Below, in pieces: positions 1 through 6,504 of a stretch of DNA of 34,634 bases (position 1 is its first letter; each line of letters opens with the position of its first letter). The notes beneath the pieces were generated by a model, which was not told the DNA's origin, made no database searches, and saw nothing but the letters and a program-made list of their open reading frames with translations. This stretch comes from Chara braunii (lineage: Eukaryota; Streptophyta; Charophyceae; Charales; Characeae), in assembly GCA_003427395.1 (NCBI GenBank), contig BFEA01000205.1, forward strand, positions 1,061,010 through 1,095,643, written 5' to 3'. Position numbers and translations under genes: made by a program.

Positions 1-339
1 TTTTTTTTTTTTTTTTTATCAGGTGGGAAGCCGCAAGGCTCGTCTAGGAGGAAAGCCTCCTGAGGATGCCCGTAGCACAGCCGCGTCGAAACGTATGACG
101 GCGAATGTCCGCGAACTGAATTGAGATAACACCCGCATTGGATGTAACGTTCTTCATCATTGGTTCCGTGTTCAGGAGCAAGTGTGTTTGGCCATTGCTT
201 TCTTCTTACCATTGCTTTCTTCCTACAAATGCTACTCTGTGAAGGGGATGAAAGGGACAAAGAAGGGGGAGGGGGGGGGGAAACATATATTACATGTCAA
301 TATCATATCTATGATAAAAATGCATATATATCGCATATA
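1..339. other. Window start: T-run and unassigned sequence
   Basis: The window opens with a run of T followed by unique-looking sequence. A short inverted repeat, AGGAGG-aaag-CCTCCT, is visible near position 50. A G-rich/A-rich stretch lies near 245-285 and AT-rich ATATAT sequence near 300-340. Small ORFs here overlap one another in different frames, have biased composition and show no family resemblance, so no gene is called. Confidence 0.5.
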
Positions 340-530
340 TATCGTCAAACAGAGCTGCCCGGTAAAGCGCAGGCTGAACGTTCAACTGTTTCGTGGGAGT
401 TTCACCGACTCATATGAGAGGGAGAAGAGGAAAACAAACGAGGGGCTGTGACAATCTGTTTCGTCGGAGTTTCACCGACTCATCAGGAGGCTGAACCCTT
501 CTTCCACAGTCTGCAGAATCCCNTACCTAA
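340..530 (+). repeat. Dispersed repeat family P, copy 1 (GCCCGGT family)
   Basis: The segment runs TATATATCGTCAAACAGAGC then TGCCCGGTAAAGCGCAGGC, a purine-rich part AGAAGAGGAAAACAAACGAG ending in GGGGCTGTGACAA, and then CATCAGGAGGCTGAACCC and CAGTCTGCAGAATCCC. Most of these blocks recur in the same order at 20283-20420 and 33160-33210 on the plus strand, and inverted at 1375-1540. An internal motif, GTTTCACCGACTCAT, occurs at about 398 and 470 and again near 967. The element type is unknown; no coding potential or inverted termini are visible. An ambiguous base lies at 523. Confidence 0.6.
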
Positions 531-853
531 ATGATTACACTGTAAGTGGTAATCCACTTTAACCCCGGCTGTGGTTAGGCATCAAGACTGCCCGACAACT
601 GATACCCCTCTGAGGTGGTGGGGACCACCAGCCGCTGCCCTCAATGTACCTGTGACGAAAATCAAAGCAGACTATCACTATCACTCACCCGCACCAGATG
701 GAAAACTCTATATGTATATATACATATAGAGTCCGGAAGGATGTCGTCCGGGGGCATGTATATATGTATATATACATATATACATATATACCTCTGACAA
801 AAATCAACGCAGACTATCACTATCACTATCACTTTATATGTACACAATTGTGT
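531..853. repeat. TA-rich palindrome and ACTATC repeats
   Basis: Positions 705-732 form a perfect 28-bp palindrome whose half-site is ACTCTATATGTATA. The block CAGACTATCACTATCACT occurs at about 668 and again at about 810 with an extra CACTAT unit. Each copy borders TATATGTATATATACATA-type sequence. This looks like a small duplicated repeat with microsatellite growth; no gene is visible. Confidence 0.6.
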
Positions 854-946
854 CCGGGGGCAAGGTTCCACTTGCGCAAATTAGGAGATTTCGGCCGTTG
901 ATCTTTGCTATCTACGGTCAGTATCTCTTAATTCGTGCAAGTGGGA
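854..946 (+). mobile_element. MITE-1 copy (about 93 bp, right end eroded)
   Basis: This copy matches the better-preserved one at 2278-2384 over almost its full length: CCGGGGGCAAGGTTCCACTT at the left, the shared centre AGGAGATTTCGGCCGTT, then ACGGTCAGTATCT, and the right end TTCGTGCAAGTGGGA. The left and right ends are inverted repeats of each other. The outermost right bases (CCTAGCCCCGG in the other copy) are replaced here by TGGTGACGG. It has no coding capacity, as expected for a non-autonomous DNA transposon. Confidence 0.75.
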
Positions 947-1374
947 TGGTGACGGATTTGCGTCGCAGTTTCACCGACTCATCAGGATATATACAAGACT
1001 ACACATCCAGAGGACTGTGACCTACTGTTCCTTTTTTTTCTTTTTTTCCTTTTTTTCGTAACAAACCTACTGTTTCTTTCTTTTCTTTTCTTTTTGGGAG
1101 ATTCCGAACCGCGTTTCATTTTATTACAACGGACCACTGAACATAGGGCTCGGGAATCGCCCCTTACAATCAACCCCGTGAATGAACTTGCAGAGGCCAT
1201 AACTCAGCTTGGGCGCCTGGAATCCGGGTCCAGTGTCCCGCTACTATCCACCGGGCAGTTCTCTGTGACTGTATACATACATAGATTATATACGTACAAT
1301 CATATACTACAACTTGAATGTAACTGGCGTTAATGGGTATCATAGATTATGACTTAGTTATACCATCGTCGGCT
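947..1374. other. Intervening sequence with T/C-rich tracts
   Basis: Contains another GTTTCACCGACTCATCAGGA block near 967-986 and T-rich tracts with interspersed C (1030-1095). An inverted family-P fragment lies at about 1247-1285; its reverse complement reads GTCACAGAGAACTGCCCGGT. A CCGGGTCCAGTGTCCC motif near 1225 is shared with the retroposons at 2759 and 21505. No supportable gene. Confidence 0.5.
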
Positions 1375-1540
1375 AGGGGGACTCCGCAGACTGTAGATGG
1401 TTCAGCCTCCTGATGGGTCTGTCACAGCCCTACCCGTTTCTGGTCCTTCTCTCCCTTTCTGCTGACGTTCACCGGGCAGCTCACCGGGCAGTTCACCGGG
1501 CAGTTCACCGGGCAGCTCACCGGGCAGCTCACCGGGAGCG
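1375..1540 (-). repeat. Family P, inverted copy 2, with an expanded CACCGGGCAG array
   Basis: Read on the minus strand this gives GCCCGGTGAACGTCAGCAG, GGGAGAGAAGGACC, GGGCTGTGACAGAC, CATCAGGAGGCTGAACC and CAGTCTGCGGAGTCCCC, which is the block order of the copy at 340-530. At the GCCCGGT end the unit CACCGGGCAG(C/T)T is repeated in tandem about six times with an 11-bp period (about 1469-1532). The tandem growth of exactly this boundary motif is unusual. Confidence 0.65.
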
Positions 1541-1879
1541 AGGCCCGACATCATGGGATCGATGAGCAGATTCAATTTCCGAAAAAAAAAGGGAAAAAAA
1601 AGTGATGGGCGCAGTAACATACTTTAATTTTTTGATTTTTTCCGAACAAAAAAAACGAAAAAAAATCCATCGGACCAAAAACATACGCTCAACTCATTCG
1701 TTCAGAATTTAAAAAGAAGAAGAAGAAGAAGAAGAAGCATTCGTTCAGAATTAAAATAAAAAAATAAAAAATAAAAAAGAAGAAGAAGAAGGAGAAGAAA
1801 GAAGAATCGGAAAAGATAACCTCCAATCAGACGATGTAGTCACCGAACGATTTCGTCCCCGTCCCACTCAGCCATTTGA
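1541..1879. repeat. A-rich simple repeats, (GAA)n
   Basis: Low-complexity A-rich sequence with (AAG)n at about 1713-1737 and 1778-1800. A duplicated CATTCGTTCAGAATT block occurs near 1696 and 1738. No gene is visible. Confidence 0.6.
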
Positions 1880-2005
1880 TTTTTTTTTATTTTTTTTTTG
1901 TCTTTCATTCAGCGAGTGATCGGTGTAAAGTGGAACAAGGATCGAACTCCAGTGTCGAGGAGACCTGGGGGCTCGCTCAACTACTCAATCACATGCACAA
2001 AAGAC
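1880..2005 (-). mobile_element. tRNA-derived SINE (minus strand)
   Basis: On the minus strand the sequence GATTGAGTAGTTGAGCGAGC (1990-1971) resembles a tRNA A box. About 20 bases later GGAGTTCGATCC (1950-1939) matches the B box consensus GGTTCGANTCC. Further downstream an A-rich tract (T-rich on plus, 1880-1899) supplies a 3' tail. An internal Pol III promoter with a short body and A-rich tail is the standard layout of a tRNA-derived SINE. It does not fold into an obvious complete cloverleaf, so a functional tRNA gene is not called. Target-site duplications were not found by eye. Confidence 0.55.
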
Positions 2006-2257
2006 AAATTACGGTAGTGTTATCTTTCCTTGTTCTAGCGGTAGATTCATTTTGACATTTTCAATTTGCACATCGCATGAGTAGATTCATTTTCAATTTT
2101 CAATTCGCCCCTGGATCAAACACCACACCAATACAATAACTTCCATACGATCGAGAAAACTTTCACCAGAAGCAGGAAATTCTATACCAAACCTTACATT
2201 TTTTTCACTACCTTATTGACCCCAATACTAGGAGATTTCGGCCGTTAATCCTCATAT
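2006..2257. other. AT-rich spacer with MITE-1 core fragment
   Basis: Contains a direct repeat, GTAGATTCATTTT, near 2040 and 2080. An isolated MITE-1 core, TAGGAGATTTCGGCCGTTAA, lies at about 2229-2248, just left of the full copy. No gene. Confidence 0.5.
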
Positions 2258-2438
2258 AACGCCCCGTCATCATATAACCGGGGGCAAGGTCCCACTTGCG
2301 CAAATTAGGAGATTTCGGCCGTTAATCCTCGCTATATCTACGGTCAGTATCTGTTAATTCGTGCAAGTGGGACCTAGCCCCGGTATTTGGGCCAACATTC
2401 TGTCTAGATGCAGCGATAAAAAAAAATGACGGGGCGTT
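2258..2438. mobile_element. Outer inverted repeat enclosing MITE-1
   Basis: AACGCCCCGTCAT at 2258-2270 is a perfect 13-bp inverted match to ATGACGGGGCGTT at 2426-2438. The pair brackets the complete MITE-1 copy, suggesting either a composite element or an older inverted-repeat element into which MITE-1 inserted. Chance cannot be excluded for 13 bp, but GC content and exactness make it noteworthy. Confidence 0.4.
2278..2384 (+). mobile_element. MITE-1, best-preserved copy (about 107 bp)
   Basis: The left end GGGGCAAGGTCCCACTTGCG and the reverse complement of the right end, GGGGCTAGGTCCCACTTGCA, agree at nearly every position. The match extends to AAATTA/GAATTA, about 27 bp with three mismatches. 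The unit is about 107 bp with no ORF, which is MITE-sized. A second copy lies at 854-946, a core fragment at 2229-2255 and a right-end relic at about 5848-5874. The superfamily is not assignable because no target-site duplication is clear. Confidence 0.8.
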
Positions 2439-2649
2439 TCTATTGGGATGAGGAAGACCGTAATTCAGCCGTAACTTTTACTGACAGTGTATGTTGGACG
2501 GCGACTTCTGCTTTTTTTTTTTTTTTTTTTTTTTTTTTGACAGACTTCTGCTTTTTCAGGGGCGCGAGGTACCGCATTCCTCCTGCATTAATTCATCAAT
2601 ATGAAAAATCTGAGTCTGAGACGTTCATTTTAAATTATCGCTAAATTTT
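2439..2649. other. Spacer with long T-run
   Basis: Contains an uninterrupted T-run at about 2511-2538 flanked by two copies of a short ACTTCTGCTTTTT block (about 2502 and 2545). No gene is supportable; the ORF crossing it encodes only a poly-Phe run. Confidence 0.5.
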
Positions 2650-2917
2650 TCAGGCAGGCACAGTCAATCCCCAATAGCCCCTCCCTGGGCAATAATCAGT
2701 GGTGGCCGGCTCCATAAGGATTTTTCTTAGCTTCTGTGAATATTCGTTCTTTGTATATGGGACGCTGGACCCGGTTTCCAGCAGGTGCCACCCCCTACCT
2801 ATAGATGGGGTCTCCCCCAACAACACTAGGTAGCGGTGCCTGCTCGTACCAGCAGCACCGCTAGTGGTGGACATTAGGGGTAGCAATATAAAACAAAAAC
2901 AAAAAAACAAAAACAGA
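2650..2917 (+). mobile_element. Poly(A)-tailed retroposon with 3' hairpin, copy 1
   Basis: The shared part starts at GGGACGCTGGACCCGG (2759). It contains a perfect 9-bp stem, TAGCGGTGC (2831-2839) and GCACCGCTA (2855-2863), and finishes in an A-rich tail (2889-2916). The block is homologous, at roughly three quarters identity by eye, to minus-strand 21505-21371, which also ends in a poly(A) run. That copy lies downstream of a LINE coding fragment, so this one may be a 5'-truncated LINE tail. The left boundary is uncertain. Confidence 0.6.
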
Positions 2918-3117
2918 GATCCACGCCCAAACCAAGGAGCTCGCCCCAGTAAACGAACCTGGAAAATACAAAACTTTGAAGGTTGAATCTTTCCACGTTA
3001 TAGTAGGAGATAAATTCTCATTTTTCACATTTGGTGAGTGCTGTGGCTAGGCCCCAAAACACAGAATCCACTTGAGTGAAGCCTTTCTAGACAGCCATTT
3101 GAATGAACAAAGGGGGG

Positions 3118-3163
<46 letters not shown>

Positions 3164-3449
3164 TGCACACACAACCGATCAGGTCGTTAAGGCAAAACCC
3201 GATCCGCCCGCCGACGACAATCGGGCTTTTATTTGTTTTTTGTCTTCTTTTTTTTTTTTGTTGTTGTTGTTGTTCTCGGCAATCCGCCGCATTTTCTCAC
3301 CGGTTGCCGCATAATCCTCGTGCTTCCTTCCAACAGCAGATGGCAGTCCCTGCGCGCCAAGCCCTGTTAGATGTCACTCAGATCCCGCTCAGCAGAATTA
3401 TGATGATTCCACGAATCAATCAATCAATCAAATCAATTCGAATGGTGGC
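2918..3449. repeat. Spacer with G-run and (AG)20 microsatellite
   Basis: A run of G (3112-3120) leads directly into (AG)20 at 3121-3160. T-rich sequence with GTT triplets follows at about 3240-3275, and CAAT repeats lie near 3415. The two overlapping ORFs are driven by the (AG)n tract and show no recognisable domain, so they are not called. Confidence 0.7.
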
Positions 3450-3930
3450 GCTGCGGTGCGCTGGCGTTTCTATCAATCGATCACCACCACCACCATCACC
3501 ACCCTCACCTCCCTCACCTCCCGCCCAAAAAATCTGCACGAAAGACAATCTATGGCCTCTTTTTCTCACTACTCCTCCTATCCCAGGGCTTGGACTTAGC
3601 TCCCTCTTTACTCCTACCTAATACCTATCAACTGCAGTCTATAGAGCAGAAACAATTCAAGTGCTAGATGATCTCCCACCCAAAAAAAAAATCGACTTCG
3701 TTTTTAATATCCTGCGCCAGGCCCTGCGCTGCGTTTCTATCAATCGACCGCCACCTCCCTCCCAAAAACCTTCTTACTCCTACCGCCGGCCTCGGACTTC
3801 GCTCACTCTTTAATCCTCTTCCTCTTCCTATCAACTGCAGCAGTCGATAGAGCAGAGCCTACCATAGTAAAGTGCTACTAGATGATCTCCCGCCCAAAGA
3901 AAATTTCGACTCCGTTCAATATCGCCGCTC
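3450..3930 (+). repeat. Direct duplication of about 0.2-0.27 kb
   Basis: Two units share the same block order: GTTTCTATCAATCGA, a pyrimidine-rich CCACCTCCCTCCC part, GGACTT, TATCAACTGCAG, ATAGAGCAG and TAGATGATCTCCC. The first spans about 3466-3699 and the second about 3735-3917. Divergence and indels indicate an old tandem duplication. No gene is supported. Confidence 0.6.
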
Positions 3931-4106
3931 AAATATTCTCGAAAATGCGTTCCATATCGCCCCGCTCAAAAATGAATGTCGACTAATGGGTTCAATATCG
4001 CCGCCCCAAAAAATGTCGGCTAACTTCCGCCCCCCTTCACGTTTGTCAACTCGAGTGTGCTGTGCAACATTTCCCGCCTTTTGTTTTTTTTTTTGTCGCC
4101 GCTGCT
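3931..4106. other. Short CAATATCGCCGC repeats
   Basis: The motif TTCAATATCGCCGC or close variants recurs at about 3917, 3950 and 3990, each followed by an A-run and TCGACT or TCGGCT. It looks like a degenerate minisatellite leading into the next array. Confidence 0.5.
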
Positions 4107-4315
4107 CGTTCTAAATTGCCCGCCGCTGCAGTTTTTTCTAGAGGTTTTTGCTAATTGCCCCGCCCCTCCTCGTTCTAAAATGCCCGCCGCTGCAGTTTTC
4201 CAGACGTTTTTGCTAATCGCCCCACCCGTCCTCGTTCTAAATTGCCCGCCGCTGCAGTTTTTTCCAGACTTGTTGCTAATTGCCCCGCCCCCGCCCCCGC
4301 CCCCGCCCCGCGCTT
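4107..4315 (+). repeat. Three-copy minisatellite (about 63-bp unit) plus (GCCCCC)n
   Basis: Units begin with CGTTCTAAATTGCCCGCCGC at 4107, 4171 and 4233, giving periods of 64 and 62. Each carries CTGCAGTTTT, a CAGA or TAGA block and TTTTTGCTAATTGCCCC. The last unit runs into a GCCCCC array (about 4280-4312). Small ORFs spanning it arise from the repeat and are not genes. Confidence 0.75.
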
Positions 4316-4337
4316 GAGCTGGCCGAATCTATGGGCA

Positions 4338-4454
4338 TCGCCACGCCACTCTCGAAATATGCAAAATGAGAATGAACTTCCCGCTAGAACATGGACAGAT
4401 GCACCCGCCACATTTTTGTCTTTTTCACATTAATTTTCGAGAGTCGTGTGGCGA
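4338..4454 (+). mobile_element. MITE-2 copy A (about 117 bp)
   Basis: The left end TCGCCACGCCACTCTCGAAA and the right end TTTTCGAGAGTCGTGTGGCGA are inverted repeats with two mismatches. The interior, with ATGAGAATGAACTT, TAGAACATGG, CAGATGCACC and GCCACATTTTTGTCTTTTTC, is shared almost base for base with the copy at 4761-4915. No coding capacity; a non-autonomous DNA transposon by structure. Confidence 0.8.
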
Positions 4455-4760
4455 GGGCCTATCATCTTCGCCACCGCTAAATCTCGCTAAATCACCATTA
4501 AAATAAAATAAAAAAATAATTAAAAAAAAAAAATCTCGCTAGATCTCCCTCTCCACGCCAGCTGCCCGCGCTTGCCGTACGGCACACTCAAACGATGACT
4601 TTTCTAAATGTATCTGACCGCAATTACGGCAAGATCCAGATGAATCTGACTGCAATTGAGTCCACAGCTTAGAACAAAAGGTCCTCGTCTGAGTTTGCCC
4701 TCAGCACCCGAACCGTGCGCCGCCAATGTCAATGTCGCACTGGTAGCTACACGGACGGCA
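4455..4760. other. Spacer between MITE-2 copies
   Basis: A-rich sequence (4498-4530) is followed by unassigned sequence. A direct-repeat hint is present in ATCTGACCGCAATTACGGC and ATCTGACTGCAATTGAG (about 4613 and 4647). No gene. Confidence 0.5.
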
Positions 4761-4915
4761 TCGCCACACCACTCTCGAAATGTGGAAAATGAGAATGAAC
4801 TTTCTGATAGAACATGGCCAGATGCACCTGCCACATTTTTGTCTTTTTCAAATTTTTTATTTTTTATTTTTATTTTATTTTTTGCTTTTTCAAATTTTCG
4901 AGAGTGGTGTGGCGA
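4761..4915 (+). mobile_element. MITE-2 copy B (about 155 bp) with perfect 20-bp TIR
   Basis: TCGCCACACCACTCTCGAAA at the left is a perfect inverted match to the right end at 4896-4915. The left half is nearly identical to copy A; the right half is expanded by a T/A-rich tract (about 4850-4890). After a run of A (4918-4937) a third right-end fragment, GAGTGGTGTGGCGA, occurs at 4938-4951. The perfect TIR suggests relatively recent activity. Confidence 0.85.
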
Positions 4916-5140
4916 ACAAAAAAAAAAAAAAAAAAAGAGTGGTGTGGCGAGGCCCTGATTGGAACCCTGTGTGTGGCTAGCTAGACTGAATGGTATGGTA
5001 CCCTTCGTAGGTATCTAGATTCTAGACTGAGGGCATGCTCACACAAGGACCTTTTCGACTGAGCTCTGGTCCCAATCGCGGTCACATTCATCCCGGTGAA
5101 GGTCACGTGGCGGTCCGCTTATATACATCTCGGAAGGTCC

Positions 5141-5173
<33 letters not shown>

Positions 5174-5379
5174 CCCTTTTTTTTTAAGGTCCGAATTTGA
5201 GTATGCCCTGATTGGTACCCTGTGTGGGTAGCGAATCGTGAGAGAATGGAGGTAAAAAAGAAGTGACAATAAAATGAAAATAAAAATAAAAAAAAGAAGT
5301 GACAATGGCGCTAAAAAAAAGAAAAAAAGGAAAAAGCGAGCACCTTGAGTTAGGGCATACTCACACGAGGAGCTTCAGC
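4916..5379. repeat. Direct repeats and poly(A)/(T) tracts
   Basis: The block CCCTGATTGGAACCCTGTGTG near 4953 recurs as CCCTGATTGGTACCCTGTGTG near 5204. GGGCATGCTCACACAAGGA near 5031 recurs as GGGCATACTCACACGAGGA near 5353. A long T-run lies at 5145-5173. This looks like a decayed tandem or segmental duplication of about 250-320 bp; no gene. Confidence 0.55.
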
Positions 5380-5640
5380 GGGCATGAGCTCATGCACAGG
5401 GGCAAAAACGCAATGGCGCCAGCGGCAGAACAAGCGTACGGAGAAAGGGGAGGAAGTGCAGCGAGCCAGCGGCACAAGCTCATTTAGAAAGGGCAAAATC
5501 GAAATGACGCCAGCGCCACAAGCTCACGCGAAGGGCAAAATGGCAGTGACCCAGTGTCCCAGTCTCACGCGAAGGGCAGATGCACAATATGACACCGCAA
5601 GCGAAATCCCAATGGCGCCGAAAGCTCAGGCAAGCGAAAG
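5380..5640 (+). repeat. Degenerate minisatellite (about 45-50 bp unit)
   Basis: The words GCGCCAGCGGCA, ACAAGCTCA(C/T), GCGAAGGGCA and AAATGGCA(G/A)TGAC recur in order four to five times with drift. The ORF through it is rich in Ala/Gln/Arg because of the repeat and has no recognisable domain, so it is left out as a gene. Confidence 0.55.
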
Positions 5641-5699
5641 TTCGCAGTAAAAGCACCCCGCAATAGACCGGCGGCGACGTCCCACAGGATACGTTGACG

Positions 5700-5847
5700 T
5701 TTCCTCAACGCCTGAATCTGGACGTGTTTGTGGCTGTGTGTCTGAATCTGGACGTGTTTGTGGCTGTGTGCCGTTGAGGAAACTCAACTCAACTCCATTT
5801 CTGCACGTCTCCACAAACACGTCCAGATTCAGGCGTTGACGGAACTC
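5700..5847. repeat. Perfect 28-bp inverted repeat with 30-bp direct repeats
   Basis: TCAACGCCTGAATCTGGACG (start of the 28-bp arm, 5705-5732) matches 5812-5839 inverted without a mismatch. The 30-bp unit starting CTGAATCTGGACGTGTTTG occurs at 5712 and again at 5742. A second inverted pair, TTTCCTCAACG (5700-5710) and CGTTGAGGAAA (5772-5782), is nested in it. The whole can fold as a long hairpin or cruciform. Confidence 0.85.
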
Positions 5848-6504
5848 AACTTTGCTAGTGGGACTTGGCCCCGGGGAAAAGGGAACCATCTAGTCCACAG
5901 GCCTACGCGTAGGGCCCACTTACTGTGATTCTTCATTTCTGGCCGTCCTTTAGAGGAGATCGATCGACGGTCCGAAGGCAAGAATGAGAGGATTTACAAC
6001 TTGCACCGAAAAAGTTCTTAGGCTCCAAATCGTACAGAAAAGAGGCCATTGCCAACTCCGGCCAACATCTGCAGGACGATCCATGCACGTCATCCTTGTG
6101 CGGACGCCTTTTTTTTTTTTTCTAAGCCCAGGTTGTTGTAGAGGCTCATTTTTTCCTTTCCTGTAGAGACCCAGTTTTGACCGATGTCTCCGAAGGACAG
6201 GACCGTTCTTTCGCCGGAGGACCCACCAAAGTGTGGCGCCCTCTTCATCCGTAATATTTTCCGCCAGTGCGCGAGCAAGATGGGCCGGTCCGCGGGCTGT
6301 GTACTGGATGTATGGGCCAGCCTGTGCCGAGTTGTATTCAGTCATGATGAAAACACTGTTGGAGGTCGCCGAGCTGGGAATAGCACTGCTAGTGTAGCAC
6401 ACGTGATGATGATCTACGAGGTCGGAAGGGGTACCAAGGAGAAATTCAAAAGTCCATCATGCCGAATGGAGCCACCACTTCGTGGCCCAGGCAAATCCAA
6501 CAAA
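5848..6504. other. Mostly unassigned; MITE-1 end relic at the left
   Basis: GCTAGTGGGACTTGGCCCCGG at about 5853-5873 resembles the right end of MITE-1. The rest contains a 150-codon minus-strand ORF (6402-5950) with balanced composition and no recognised family. Its KKKK run comes from a T-tract. It could be a fragment of a decayed gene or transposon, but the evidence is too weak for a gene call. Confidence 0.4.

Noticed and set aside
1936-1990. Functional tRNA gene on the minus strand
   Set aside because: A and B boxes are present, but acceptor and anticodon stems do not pair convincingly and an A-rich tail follows, so a SINE is the better reading.
3072-3621. ORFs through the (AG)n tract
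   Set aside because: Arg-Glu repeats from the microsatellite with no recognisable flanking domain.
4107-4312. CRISPR-like array appearance of the 63-bp units
   Set aside because: Units are tandem with no unique spacers, in a eukaryotic repeat context. No cas genes or regular short repeats were seen anywhere in the window.
5950-6402. 150-codon minus-strand ORF as a host gene
   Set aside because: No family resemblance, no intron or exon context, and part of the protein is encoded by a homopolymer tract.
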